A DNA stretch of 37,928 nt from Candidatus Pelagibacter sp. (GCA_028225715.1 JAOIXS010000009.1:1-37928), one strand, 5' to 3'. Positions 9,048 through 17,421 are shown, counted from the first letter of the stretch. Translations and numbers: made by a program. The notes: generated by a model not told the origin, from the letters alone.

Positions 9048-9470
9048 ATGAACACATTTTTATTATTATTAGTTGGCATTCCTATTATTGAGATTTATTT
9101 GTTTATCAAGCTAGGTTCTCAAATTGGAGCCATTAACACGATTTTACTCATCTTTATTACAGCTTTTTTTGGTGTCATCTATGCCAGATATGAAGGTTTT
9201 AACACTCTAAAATCAGGAATGTCTCAAATGTTAAAAAATGAACTTCCAGTTTATGAGATCATTTCAGGTGCAGCTTTAGCATTTGCAGCATTACTTTTGA
9301 TTTTACCTGGTTTTGCTACAGACTTCTTGGGTTTATTAATAATATTTCCACTAACAAGAAAATTGATATTTAAAAAAGTATCAATTAAACAAAAGCCTAT
9401 AAATAAAAAACAAGATTTTATTAATGGTGAATTTGAAGATATAGAGGATGAAAATGACAGAAAATTTTAA
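9048..9470 (+). CDS. fxsA: FxsA family membrane protein
   Basis: Small cytoplasmic-membrane protein. E. coli FxsA, when overproduced, relieves F-plasmid exclusion of phage T7; its cellular function is not established. The product has 140 residues with three to four hydrophobic helices (about 2-22, 27-47, 73-88 and 92-105) and the family signature GxxxARYEGF (IYARYEGFNTLKSG), then LLILPGFATDFLGLLIIFP. The charged tail is KKQDFINGEFEDIEDEN. An AAGGA lies only three bases before the ATG, a rather short spacing. The last 23 bases overlap secB. Pairing with secB, dnaQ and the Tim44-like gene is alphaproteobacterial synteny. Confidence 0.92.
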   Translation: MNTFLLLLVGIPIIEIYLFIKLGSQIGAINTILLIFITAFFGVIYARYEGFNTLKSGMSQMLKNELPVYEIISGAALAFAALLLILPGFATDFLGLLIIFPLTRKLIFKKVSIKQKPINKKQDFINGEFEDIEDENDRKF

Positions 9471-9876
9471 AATTATAGGCAGCTTTATTAAAGATATGTC
9501 AAGTGAAACACCAGATGCTCCAACATACATATTTGTAAGAGATAAAATTTCTAAATACAGATTAAATATTGATATTAACTCTAGGGCAGTAAAAAATGGA
9601 ATTATTGAAGTTAATACAATATTAAAATTTTCAGATCAGCCAGAAATTTTAAAAAAAGCACATTTTGAAATAATCTACACCTCTATAGTCAAGGTGGATG
9701 AAAAAGTTTCTGATAAAAAAGAAATGGAAAAAATTATTCTATGTGATGTGCCTAATAAAATTTATCCTAACTTAGAGAGAATATTTTTAAGTTTATTAAC
9801 CGACTCTGGTTATCCTGGAATAAAATTTGAAAAAAAAATTGATTTTGCTGAATTGTACAAACAAAGAGCTAATTAA
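9448..9876 (+). CDS. secB: Protein-export chaperone SecB
   Basis: Tetrameric cytosolic chaperone that holds preproteins unfolded and hands them to SecA. The product has 142 residues from the ATG at 9448; a second ATG two codons on (9454) is an equally good start. Conserved strands are YIFVRDKISKYRLNIDINSR, then an HFEIIYTSIVKV strand, then the NLERIFLSLLTDSGYPGIKFEKKIDFAELYKQR end, which matches the family's I-x-x-L-T-x-D-G-GFP-P-L-x-L-x-x-I-D-F-x-x-L-Y motif, though several usual residues are changed. It is a little shorter than typical alphaproteobacterial SecB (about 155-170). It overlaps fxsA at the start and converges with dnaQ, overlapping it by eight bases. Confidence 0.9.
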   Translation: MKMTENFKIIGSFIKDMSSETPDAPTYIFVRDKISKYRLNIDINSRAVKNGIIEVNTILKFSDQPEILKKAHFEIIYTSIVKVDEKVSDKKEMEKIILCDVPNKIYPNLERIFLSLLTDSGYPGIKFEKKIDFAELYKQRAN

Positions 9877-10540
9877 AAAAATTTTTCTTTAAATTATTTT
9901 TTAAATATTCTTTATGAAGTTTAAGTTCTTCCTCTGATGGCTTGACTACTTTTTTATAATAATGATTCGTATCATTTGAGTTTATTATTATTTTTTCATT
10001 ATCTTCATTTTTAAAGTTTAAAGTTGGTTCTTTTTGATCAAGAAGATTAATATAAACTTTAGCTAATAGATCACAGTCAATAAGAGCAGTATGTTGTGTT
10101 CTTTTTGAGTTATCTACTCTGTACCTTTTGCACAATGCATCAAGACTTATTGGAGAACCTGGAAATTTATCCCTAGCTAAAGCAAGTGTGTCTACAACAT
10201 TTTTACTGTTTAGTTTTTCTTTACCCAATAATGCTAGTTCGTTATTTAAATGGGATAAATCAAATTCGGCGTTATGTATTACAAGTCTCTTATTTTCTAT
10301 AAAACCCAAAAACTCATCCACTATTTCTGCAAACTTTTTCTGGGTAGATAGAAATTCATCTGTATAACCATGAACTTCTAGAGCTTTTTCAGAAACTTTT
10401 CTTTCAGGATTAAGATAACAGTGAAATCTATTTTTGGTTGGTATCAAGTTTTCTAACTCAATACATCCAATTTCTACGATTCTATGTCCATCTCTAACGG
10501 ATAGTCCTGTTGTTTCAGTATCTAATATTACTTCCTTCAT
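9869..10540 (-). CDS. dnaQ: DNA polymerase III epsilon subunit (3'-5' exonuclease) DnaQ
   Basis: Proofreading exonuclease of the replicative polymerase. The product has 223 residues. A complete DEDDh active site is seen: Asp7 and Glu9 (ILDTETTG), Asp94 (HNAEFDLSHL), His150 and Asp155 (RTQHTALIDCD). The C-terminal 40 residues form the usual flexible tail that would contact the alpha subunit, with a lysine-rich end. It is the last gene of ppsR-maf-aroE-coaE-dnaQ, one base after coaE, and reads away from the putative origin. Its stop overlaps the secB 3' end. Confidence 0.96.
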   Translation of the reverse strand: MKEVILDTETTGLSVRDGHRIVEIGCIELENLIPTKNRFHCYLNPERKVSEKALEVHGYTDEFLSTQKKFAEIVDEFLGFIENKRLVIHNAEFDLSHLNNELALLGKEKLNSKNVVDTLALARDKFPGSPISLDALCKRYRVDNSKRTQHTALIDCDLLAKVYINLLDQKEPTLNFKNEDNEKIIINSNDTNHYYKKVVKPSEEELKLHKEYLKNNLKKNFFN

Positions 10541-10541
10541 T

Positions 10542-11111
10542 TTATAGAATTTTTTTTAGAATTTTTTTTACACTTATCTTAACAAATTTATTGGTAAAAT
10601 TATTTTTAATAATATGATTAGATTTTTTCTTTTTATAACTAAGTGGTAACTGTTTTTTTTTAAATTGATTATATAATTTTAAATTAAAATTATCTCTTTT
10701 TTTTAATCTTTTTATAATCTCACTTTTTTTTGATTCAATAAAAACTATTATATCACTTTTCTGATTTAGTTTATTTTCTAATAAAAGAGGAATATCTAAA
10801 ATTATAGCTTTTCTTTTTTTATTTTTTTTTAAAAAAGTAGATAATTTTTTTCTAACTTCTGGATGAATAATTTTAGTAATTTTTTTTAAATTTTTTTCAC
10901 TATCCTCTATTGCTTTTATAATTTGTATTTTATTTGCTGGAAATACTGAAAAATATTTAGGTAAAAATTTTTTTAATTTTTTAAAACAATTTTTGTTTTT
11001 TTTATATATGCTTGCTACTTCTTGATCAGCATTAAAAACTGGGTAACCAAAAAGTTTAGCGATATGACTTTTTCCAGAACCAATATCTCCTACCACTGCA
11101 ATTTTAATCAT
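10542..11111 (-). CDS. coaE: Dephospho-CoA kinase CoaE
   Basis: Final step of coenzyme A synthesis: phosphorylates the 3' hydroxyl of dephospho-CoA. The product has 189 residues with P-loop GDIGSGKS (8-15), the NADQEVASIY segment holding the catalytic Asp, IIHPEVRKKL, and the LDIPLLLENKLN segment. The gene is extremely AT-rich with many lysine AAA runs, more so than its neighbours, and the C-terminal third is poorly conserved, but all catalytic segments are present. The start overlaps the aroE stop by four bases, and dnaQ follows after one base. Confidence 0.95.
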   Translation of the reverse strand: MIKIAVVGDIGSGKSHIAKLFGYPVFNADQEVASIYKKNKNCFKKLKKFLPKYFSVFPANKIQIIKAIEDSEKNLKKITKIIHPEVRKKLSTFLKKNKKRKAIILDIPLLLENKLNQKSDIIVFIESKKSEIIKRLKKRDNFNLKLYNQFKKKQLPLSYKKKKSNHIIKNNFTNKFVKISVKKILKKIL

Positions 11112-11905
11112 ACATCTAAAAGATTAATTGTTTCATTGTCTACTTCTGGAACAATTTTATGCCAGATAAAAAAGGCTTTTTGAGCCTGATAAATAAACAT
11201 CATTTTACCATTTTTTGTTATTCCACCATACTTTTTTGCATTTTTTAAAAAATTTGTTTCTGCTGGATTATAAATTACATCATAAAAAAATTTGTCTTTG
11301 CTTATTTGTTGATAATTAATATTAATTTCATCTTCCTCTTTTAATCCAATGCTTGTTGCATTTATAATTATATCAAAATCTAAAGTTTCTCCCCATTTAA
11401 TTGTTTCAATTTCTGGAAAGTTTTTTTTTAGCTCTATTGCTTTTAATTCTGTTCGATTGCTTAAATAAATTTTTTCAATTTGCATTTTCTTAAGTGCTAC
11501 AATAATCGAAGGAACAACCCCACCTGCCCCAAGTATTAGAGCTTTTTTATTTTTAGTTTCTTGTTCTGTCTTTTCTAAACTAAGTTTAAAACCTTCTATA
11601 TCAGTATTATCACCTATAATTTTATTATCTTTTTTATAAATTGTATTCACTGATTGAGAAATTTTTGCTTCTTCACTTAATTCATCTAAAAATGGTATGA
11701 CCATTTTTTTAAACGGTACTGTTACATTTACTCCTTGAAGTTTTTCTCCTCTGATATTAAAAATCAAATTTTCTATCTCATTATTATTTAAAAGCTTTTT
11801 TTCATAAATTGCATCGATTTTGTATTTTTTTATCCAGTGGTTATGTAGTTTTGGTGACAAACTATGATCAATTGGGTTTCCTATAACTAAAAAATTTTTT
11901 TTCAT
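11108..11905 (-). CDS. aroE: Shikimate dehydrogenase AroE
   Basis: NADPH-dependent reduction of 3-dehydroshikimate to shikimate in aromatic amino acid synthesis. The product has 265 residues. Substrate-binding Ser15 and Ser17 (HSLSPKLHN), catalytic Lys66 (VTVPFKK) and Asp102 (GDNTDIEGF) are all present. The nucleotide-binding loop is ALILGAGGVVPS near 124-135, followed by LSNRTELKA, where the Asn-Arg pair of the NADP-specific NRT motif is kept. The C-terminal IYNPAETNFLKNAKKYGG and MMFIYQAQKAFFIW segments are typical. It overlaps maf and coaE by four bases each, so all are likely on one transcript. Confidence 0.97.
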   Translation of the reverse strand: MKKNFLVIGNPIDHSLSPKLHNHWIKKYKIDAIYEKKLLNNNEIENLIFNIRGEKLQGVNVTVPFKKMVIPFLDELSEEAKISQSVNTIYKKDNKIIGDNTDIEGFKLSLEKTEQETKNKKALILGAGGVVPSIIVALKKMQIEKIYLSNRTELKAIELKKNFPEIETIKWGETLDFDIIINATSIGLKEEDEININYQQISKDKFFYDVIYNPAETNFLKNAKKYGGITKNGKMMFIYQAQKAFFIWHKIVPEVDNETINLLDV

Positions 11906-12489
11906 TCTGTAATATTCAGATATTCTTTAATTTTTTTAACAGGGAGGCCCATAATCGTATCTTCATCACCTTCTATTTTTGAAAATAAATTTCTTCCCTC
12001 TCCTTCGATTTGATAAACATTATAAGCATAGAGGTTTTTATCAGAAATTTTTTTTAAGTAATTTTCTAGCTCCAAAAAAGTCATATTTTTCATAGTTAAT
12101 GAGGCTTTATCTGTATAATTCCATATCATGGAACCACCTCTTGATATGCAAACCGAACTTATTAGTTGATGGGTTTTTCCATTCATCCTTTTTAATATTT
12201 CTAGTGCTTCTACTCTATCGTTTGGTTTCGATATTACTTCACCTTCTAAGTCTATTACGCTGTCTGCTCCAAGTACCATTTCCTCTATAAATTTTTGACT
12301 TATTTTGTTGGCTTTTAATTCTGCTAAATTTTTTGAAATAATTTCTGGAGAAGCCCTTTCTTTTAAAAGGCTTTCTTTAACATTATCCTCATCCACGTTA
12401 GATGGCTCTATTTTACACTGAATATTGTTTTCTTCTAAAATTTTTTTTCTTACACCACTTTTCGACGCAAGTATAATTTTTTTAACCAT
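11902..12489 (-). CDS. maf: Maf family nucleotide pyrophosphatase
   Basis: Hydrolyses non-canonical or excess nucleoside triphosphates (house-cleaning); older annotations call it a septum-formation inhibitor. The product has 195 residues. The family motifs are ASKSGVRKKIL (S/R-x-x-x-L at residues 8-18), the VDEDN segment, the catalytic LGADSVIDLEGEVISKPND region, and YQIEGEGRNLFSKIEGDEDTIMGLP near the C-terminus. Which Maf subfamily (dTTP/UTP- or 7-methyl-GTP-specific) cannot be assigned confidently by eye. The start overlaps the end of ppsR by eight bases and the stop overlaps aroE. Confidence 0.94.
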   Translation of the reverse strand: MVKKIILASKSGVRKKILEENNIQCKIEPSNVDEDNVKESLLKERASPEIISKNLAELKANKISQKFIEEMVLGADSVIDLEGEVISKPNDRVEALEILKRMNGKTHQLISSVCISRGGSMIWNYTDKASLTMKNMTFLELENYLKKISDKNLYAYNVYQIEGEGRNLFSKIEGDEDTIMGLPVKKIKEYLNITE

Positions 12490-13306
12490 TGTTTTTTTTT
12501 ATTTCATATATTTTAATTATTGATGCTGCGGTTTCTTCTACTGATTTTCTGGTAACATCAATTGTTGGCCATTTATATTTGGTAAATGTTTTTTTAGCCT
12601 CCCTAATCTCTTTTTCTATTTTTCTAATATCTGTGTAATTAGTATTTTCTTTTTCTTTAAGAGCATTCATTCTATTTTTTCTAATATCGACTAATCTCTG
12701 AGGTTCAGTTGTTAAGCCAACCACACAAGAAAGTTTGGGATTTGTCTTTAAAATTTCTGGTATTGATTGCTCATTTACCAAAGGAATATTTAAAGTTTTA
12801 TAACCTCTGTTAGCAAGATAGATTGATGTTGGTGTTTTGCTTGTCCTGCTAACACCCAACAATATCAGGTCTGCTTTTTCTATGTCTTCAACAAGGTTTC
12901 CATCGTCATGGGCCATAGTAAATTGGATTGCTTCAATTCTTTCATAATATTCTTCATTCAGGGCATGTTGTCCACTTGGAACGTGGGATGCCTTTTGATT
13001 TAAAAGTTTTGAGAAATTCATTATTAAGTTTCCCAAAACGCTGAAGCATGGAATTTTTTTTTCGTCACCTTTATTTGCTAAGTGTTTGGCTAGAGAAGTA
13101 TCAACAATTGTATATAAAATTATTGCATTATCATTTTTTTTTGCTTCTTCCATTATTTTAGAAACTTGGTTTTCCGTTCTTGTAAAAAAGTAAGATTTTA
13201 CATCATATTCTATGTTTTTAAATTGAGCTTTAATTGCTAGAAAAACTCTATCCAATGTTTCTCCAGTAGAGTCAGAAATAAGGTATATTTGATATGTATT
13301 ACTCAT
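12482..13306 (-). CDS. ppsR: Pyruvate,phosphate dikinase / PEP synthase regulatory protein (DUF299)
   Basis: Bifunctional serine/threonine kinase and pyrophosphorylase that switches pyruvate phosphate dikinase or PEP synthase off with ADP and back on with phosphate. The product has 274 residues. The kinase P-loop-like signature of the family is GVSRTSKTPTSIYLANRG (start residue 151), and the N-terminus YLISDSTGETLDRV is characteristic. Whether the target is PpdK or PpsA cannot be told here; PpdK is common in this lineage. It is the first gene left of the putative origin, reading away from it. A DUF299 gene opposite hemE at the origin is also the arrangement in Caulobacter. Confidence 0.94.
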   Translation of the reverse strand: MSNTYQIYLISDSTGETLDRVFLAIKAQFKNIEYDVKSYFFTRTENQVSKIMEEAKKNDNAIILYTIVDTSLAKHLANKGDEKKIPCFSVLGNLIMNFSKLLNQKASHVPSGQHALNEEYYERIEAIQFTMAHDDGNLVEDIEKADLILLGVSRTSKTPTSIYLANRGYKTLNIPLVNEQSIPEILKTNPKLSCVVGLTTEPQRLVDIRKNRMNALKEKENTNYTDIRKIEKEIREAKKTFTKYKWPTIDVTRKSVEETAASIIKIYEIKKNNG

Positions 13307-13590
13307 GAATAAAATGTTGGTAATTAAGTATTATTTTTATCATTTTTTAAAATAATCATATTTATTATTTTTCTTTGTAAAACCCTATTTTTATAAACAT
13401 TAATAAACATGTTAAATATTAATATACATTTTATCTAACAATATTAAATAAAGCCTTAGATTTGAGACTATATAACAATTCTATAACTCATTAATTGTTG
13501 ATAAGTTATGTATAAAAACTGAAAAACAAATAATTACCGTTATTCACATACTATATAACTAATACTATAATTAAATATTTACTTATTATT
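13307..13590. other. oriC: Putative chromosomal replication origin (oriC)
   Basis: This 284-base gene-free spacer between divergent ppsR and hemE is the largest in the window. It is extremely AT-rich and contains TTATTCACA at 13540-13548, a full match to the DnaA box TTATnCACA, plus two one-mismatch boxes: TTATAAACA (13391-13399) and TGTTGATAA (13496-13504, reverse orientation). AT-only tracts (for example 13411-13430 and 13441-13450) could serve as an unwinding element. Genes on both sides read outward over 3.4 kb to the left and 9.5 kb to the right. The hemE/DUF299 spacer is the known origin in Caulobacter, and hemE flanks the predicted origin in Rickettsia. No GANTC methylation site and no TTAA-N7-TTAA CtrA site is present. 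Confidence 0.65.
13543..13571 (+). promoter_or_regulatory. hemE promoter overlapping a DnaA box
   Basis: TTCACA (13543-13548; five of six to TTGACA), 17 bases, then TATAAT (13566-13571; six of six). Transcription would start near 13578, giving a leader of about 13 bases without a Shine-Dalgarno. The -35 box lies wholly inside the DnaA box at 13540-13548, so DnaA binding would be expected to compete with RNA polymerase. Confidence 0.65.
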
Positions 13591-14592
13591 ATGACACCCA
13601 TTCAAGAAACCATAATAAACAAAAAAACAAATAATTCTCCAATATGGTTAATGAGACAAGCCGGCAGATATTTACCAGAATTTAGAGAAATTAGAAAATT
13701 AAATCCAGACTTTATAAACTTATGCTTAAATGAAAATTTATCTTCAGAGATAACTTTGCAACCTCTTAAAAGATTTAATTTAGATGCTGCTATAATTTTT
13801 TCAGATATTTTAATGATCCCATATGGATTAAACCAAGTAGTAAAATTTGAAAAAAATTTTGGACCGAAATTAGGTTCTTTAAATTTAGAAAATATATCTA
13901 AAGTTGATGAAATTGATTTTATAGAAAAATTATATCCAATTTATAAATCAATTAAAAAAGTTAGTGAAGATAATTTAATAAAAAATAAAAATTTAATAGG
14001 ATTTGTTGGCGCTCCATGGACATTACTAGTTTATATGATTAATAAACATTCCCCAAAAAAAGAACTGGTAAAAGATTTCTTTAAAGATGAATTTTTAATA
14101 AATAGAATTTTAATAATTCTAGAGAAGTTTTTAAAATTACACATTGATCACCAAATAAAAAATGGTGCAACAGTAATTCAAATTTTTGATAGTTGGGCCG
14201 GTCTCCTAGAAGAAAAAGATCTACCAAGCTACGTATATGTTCCAACATTAAATTTGGTTAATTATGTTAAATCACTAAATATTCCTGTAATTTGTTTTCC
14301 AAGAGGAATAAAAAATTATAAAAATTATTGTGATATCGTAAAACCTGATGCAGTTAATATTGACTATGATGTCGATCCTGTTTCAATATGTAGAGAAATA
14401 AAAATACCAGTTCAAGGCGGCCTTGATCCTAAAGTTTTATTAACGGATAAAGAAAATTTGAAAAAAGAGACTTTAAAATATTTAAACACCTTTAAAGATC
14501 ATCCCTATATATTTAATTTAGGTCATGGGGTGTTACCCGAAACCAATCCCGACATGGTCGATTACTTAGTCAAAACAGTGAAAGATTATTAA
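13591..14592 (+). CDS. hemE: Uroporphyrinogen decarboxylase HemE
   Basis: Cofactor-free decarboxylation of uroporphyrinogen III to coproporphyrinogen III in heme synthesis. The product has 333 residues. The N-terminal WLMRQAGRYLPEF motif (residues 19-31, with substrate-binding Arg22 and Arg26) and Asp72 in FSDILMIPYG, the pyrrole-binding aspartate, are present, as are the GFVGAPWTLLVYM and FDSWAGLL segments and the C-terminal FNLGHGVLPETNPD motif with its conserved His. It is preceded by a consensus promoter inside the putative origin. The stop codon directly abuts the hemH ATG. Confidence 0.98.
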   Translation: MTPIQETIINKKTNNSPIWLMRQAGRYLPEFREIRKLNPDFINLCLNENLSSEITLQPLKRFNLDAAIIFSDILMIPYGLNQVVKFEKNFGPKLGSLNLENISKVDEIDFIEKLYPIYKSIKKVSEDNLIKNKNLIGFVGAPWTLLVYMINKHSPKKELVKDFFKDEFLINRILIILEKFLKLHIDHQIKNGATVIQIFDSWAGLLEEKDLPSYVYVPTLNLVNYVKSLNIPVICFPRGIKNYKNYCDIVKPDAVNIDYDVDPVSICREIKIPVQGGLDPKVLLTDKENLKKETLKYLNTFKDHPYIFNLGHGVLPETNPDMVDYLVKTVKDY

Positions 14593-15627
14593 ATGAAAAA
14601 AGCAGTAATTCTATTTAACCTCGGCGGTCCTGATAAAATTGAAAATGTAGAGCCGTTTTTATTTAACTTATTTAACGATCCTGCAATTCTAAATTTACCA
14701 ACTATATTAAGATACCCTTTAGCAAAATTAATATCCAATAGAAGAGCACCTGTTGCTAAAAAAATCTATGAAGAGCTTGGCGGCTCCTCACCAATATTAA
14801 AATTAACCAAAGAACAATCGGAGGCACTTGAAACAAAGTTAAACCAAACTGAAACTAACAATGAATATAAATGTTTTATTGTAATGAGGTGTTGGAACCC
14901 TAGAGCAAATGATGTGATCAAAGATGTTCAATTATTTAATCCTGAAGAAGTTATTTTAATGCCCCTTTATCCACAATATTCTGCCGCAACCTCCGGGTCT
15001 TCAATTAAAGAATGGAAAGATGTTTGTAAAAAAAATAACTACAAAGTTAAAACAAGCACAATTTGTTGCTATCCTTCAGATCAAAATTTTATCAACGCAC
15101 ACACAAAAGAAATAGTAAAAAAAATTAAGGATCTTAAAAATTTTAAACTAATATTTTCTGCTCATGGCCTGCCAGAAAAAAATATTAAAAAGGGAGATCC
15201 ATATCAATGGCAAGTAGAACAATCTGTTAAAAAAATAGTTGAGAATTTGAACATTGAAAACTTGGATTGGATATTAAGTTATCAAAGTAGAGTTGGTCCA
15301 CTGAAGTGGATAGGGCCATCCACAGAAGATATAATTGTTGAAAATTCTAAACTTGGCAAGCACATTGTTTTGGTCCCTATCGCATTTGTTTCTGAACACT
15401 CAGAAACATTGGTTGAACTAGATATAGAATATAAGGAGATAGCAGATGCTAATGGATGTAAAAATTATACACGTGTCCCAGCTCTTGGCATTAATGAGGA
15501 TTTTATTAAAGCAATGTCGGAATTAATAATAAAAAAAAATGAATATAAATTTAGTGAAAACCTTTATCCTCCAAAAATTCAGTGCCCTTCAAATTTCAAA
15601 AAGTGTCCTTGTTTAAATTATGAATAG
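14593..15627 (+). CDS. hemH: Ferrochelatase HemH with probable [2Fe-2S] ligands
   Basis: Inserts ferrous iron into protoporphyrin IX to make protoheme. The product has 344 residues. Active-site His191 is in IFSAHGLPEKN and the second conserved acidic patch is VSEHSETLVELD. The YQSRVGPLKWIGPST segment is typical. The C-terminus carries Cys331-x6-Cys338-x-Cys340 (QCPSNFKKCPC), and a Cys pair at 158-159 lies in the middle of the protein. This spacing fits the cluster-binding set described for Caulobacter and mycobacterial ferrochelatases, so a [2Fe-2S] cluster is inferred; E. coli and Bacillus enzymes lack it. The gene starts directly after hemE and overlaps hemJ by eight bases, forming a heme operon. 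Confidence 0.97.
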   Translation: MKKAVILFNLGGPDKIENVEPFLFNLFNDPAILNLPTILRYPLAKLISNRRAPVAKKIYEELGGSSPILKLTKEQSEALETKLNQTETNNEYKCFIVMRCWNPRANDVIKDVQLFNPEEVILMPLYPQYSAATSGSSIKEWKDVCKKNNYKVKTSTICCYPSDQNFINAHTKEIVKKIKDLKNFKLIFSAHGLPEKNIKKGDPYQWQVEQSVKKIVENLNIENLDWILSYQSRVGPLKWIGPSTEDIIVENSKLGKHIVLVPIAFVSEHSETLVELDIEYKEIADANGCKNYTRVPALGINEDFIKAMSELIIKKNEYKFSENLYPPKIQCPSNFKKCPCLNYE

Positions 15628-16054
15628 TTATCTTTTGTTTAAAAGCCTGCATCTGATAGCCGTAATTTCTTGGATGGCTGGACTTTTATATCTTCCAAGA
15701 ATTTTTGTTTATCATGTTGAAAATATTGATCATAAAATTTCATCTTCAATATTTAAAACAATGGAAAGAAAATTATTTTATTTTATCATGCTGCCAGCAA
15801 TGATTTTATCTTGGATCTTTGGATTAATATTAATCTCTGTTATTGGATTTGAGTCTATCTTAACGCTTTGGTTAAAACTAAAATTAATATTAATAACTTT
15901 ATTAACAATTTATCATTTCTATTTAGGTAAATTGCTCAATGATTTTAAACTAGATCAAAATACTAAATCCTCTAAATTTTTTAGAATAATTAATGAAGTG
16001 CCAACAATACTGCTTATTTTAGTTGTTTTTATTGTTATATTTAAACCGATCTAG
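15620..16054 (+). CDS. hemJ: Protoporphyrinogen IX oxidase HemJ
   Basis: Integral membrane enzyme that oxidises protoporphyrinogen IX to protoporphyrin IX, used in most Alphaproteobacteria instead of HemG or HemY. The product has 144 residues and four predicted membrane helices (about 8-26, 52-74, 84-104 and 120-140). The N-terminal LHLIAVISWMAGLLYLPRIFVYH signature contains His11, the probable heme ligand, and a conserved Lys lies in the WLKLKLILI segment. Placement directly after hemH completes the hemE-hemH-hemJ set, which makes the last steps of heme synthesis locally co-regulated. The identification as HemJ rather than a CopD relative rests on this signature and context. Confidence 0.93.
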   Translation: MNSYLLFKSLHLIAVISWMAGLLYLPRIFVYHVENIDHKISSSIFKTMERKLFYFIMLPAMILSWIFGLILISVIGFESILTLWLKLKLILITLLTIYHFYLGKLLNDFKLDQNTKSSKFFRIINEVPTILLILVVFIVIFKPI

Positions 16055-16061
16055 ACTTGAA

Positions 16062-16077
16062 ATACTCGTTAGAGTAT
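16062..16077 (+). other. Small hairpin in the rho leader
   Basis: ATACTC (16062-16067), loop GTTA, GAGTAT (16072-16077): a perfect six-base stem in the 66-base spacer before rho. TTGAA and TTCAA flank it and could extend the stem with a bulge. No T run follows, so it is not an intrinsic terminator. rho leaders mediate autoregulation in other bacteria; any such role here is speculation. Confidence 0.3.
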
Positions 16078-16120
16078 ATATATTCAAATTATCCAACAAC
16101 CTTAATCACAATCCCTCAAC

Positions 16121-17389
16121 ATGAATATTCAAGAACTAAAACTAAAATCGTCTGAACAATTAATAGCTCAAGCAGAAAAACTTGGGATTGAAAATGCTAG
16201 CACACTTAGAAAACAAGAAATTTTATTTGCGATACTAAAAAAAGTTGCAGAAAAAGAGGAAATAACTGGAGCTGGAGTTTTGCAATTATTACAAGATGGA
16301 TTTGGTTTTTTAAGGGCAATGGAATCAAACTATTTGGCTGGACCAGACGACATCTATGTTAGTCCCAGTCAAATTAGGAAATTTGGCTTAAGAACAGGAG
16401 ACACAGTCGAGGGTCCTGTCAGAGCACCGAAAGAAGGAGAAAGATATTTTGCATTATTACAAGTAGAAAAAATAAATTTTGAAGAACCAGAAAAAGCTCG
16501 TCACAAAATTGCGTTTGATAATTTAACTCCACTCTATCCAAACAAACAAATGGTGATGGAAGTTGAGACAACGAAGATTGAAAAAAAACCAGATTTAACT
16601 CCAAGATTAATTGATCTTGTAAGTCCAATTGGAAAAGGTCAAAGATCAATTATTATATCCCCTCCTAAAGCGGGTAAGACAATGATTTTACAAAGTATTG
16701 CAAATTCAATTGCTAAAAATTATCCAGAAAGTTACTTGATGGTTTTATTAATTGATGAAAGACCAGAAGAAGTAACTGACATGAAAAGAACTGTTAAAGG
16801 TGAGGTTATCAGTTCTACTTTTGATGAACCTGCTTCAAGACACGTTGCTGTAGCTGAAATGGTAATTGAAAAAGCAAAACGATTAACTGAGCATAAAAAA
16901 GACGTAGTAATTTTATTAGACTCAATCACAAGATTGGGTAGAGCTTATAATGCAGTAATCCCAAGTTCTGGAAAAGTACTAACAGGTGGAGTTGACGCAA
17001 ACGCACTTCAAAGACCCAAAAGATTTTTTGGTGCTGCAAGAAATATTGAAGAAGGTGGATCTTTAACAATCATCTCAACAGCCTTGATTGATACTGGATC
17101 AAGAATGGATGAAGTAATTTTTGAAGAATTCAAAGGTACTGGAAATAGTGAAACAGTTCTAGATAGAAAAATTGCTGAAAGAAGAATTTATCCAGCAATT
17201 GATATAACCAAATCTGGAACAAGAAGAGAAGAATTATTGTTTGATAAAGACGACCTTTCAAAAATGAACGTGCTAAGAAGAATTATTAGTCCAATGGGAA
17301 CAATGGATGCTATTGAATTTATTAATTCAAAACTTAAAGAAACAAAAAGTAATGCAGATTTCTTTAGCTCAATGAATAAACCAGCTTAA
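16121..17389 (+). CDS. rho: Transcription termination factor Rho
   Basis: Hexameric RNA-dependent ATPase/helicase that ends untranslated transcripts. The product has 422 residues. Domains in order: N-terminal helical bundle (to about residue 45), RNA-binding cold-shock-like domain with GFGFLR (near 62-67), then the RecA-like motor with Walker A PPKAGKT (181-187), the [12 protein letters not shown] segment (catalytic Glu), [15 protein letters not shown] (Walker B), the Q-loop region [23 protein letters not shown], and the R-loop near [12 protein letters not shown]. All are canonical. Intrinsic terminators are scarce in this compact window, so Rho is probably important here. No Shine-Dalgarno precedes the ATG. 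Confidence 0.99.
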   Translation: MNIQELKLKSSEQLIAQAEKLGIENASTLRKQEILFAILKKVAEKEEITGAGVLQLLQDGFGFLRAMESNYLAGPDDIYVSPSQIRKFGLRTGDTVEGPVRAPKEGERYFALLQVEKINFEEPEKARHKIAFDNLTPLYPNKQMVMEVETTKIEKKPDLTPRLIDLVSPIGKGQRSIIISPPKAGKTMILQSIANSIAKNYPESYLMVLLIDERPEEVTDMKRTVKGEVISSTFDEPASRHVAVAEMVIEKAKRLTEHKKDVVILLDSITRLGRAYNAVIPSSGKVLTGGVDANALQRPKRFFGAARNIEEGGSLTIISTALIDTGSRMDEVIFEEFKGTGNSETVLDRKIAERRIYPAIDITKSGTRREELLFDKDDLSKMNVLRRIISPMGTMDAIEFINSKLKETKSNADFFSSMNKPA

Positions 17390-17421
17390 CACAGTTGTAC
17401 CCTCACCAATTAATTTAAAGT

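Noticed and set aside
10542..11111. coaE as a decayed pseudogene because of its extreme AT and lysine content
   Set aside because: The frame is intact, with the P-loop, catalytic Asp region and normal length preserved.
13400..13415. TTAA-N8-TTAA in the origin spacer as a CtrA site
   Set aside because: The CtrA consensus needs a seven-base spacer; here it is eight, and TTAA pairs are expected by chance in such AT-rich DNA.
15464..15474. ACACGTGT palindrome in hemH as a second parS
   Set aside because: Only the central CACGTG core matches; the flanking TGTTn and GAAACA arms are absent.
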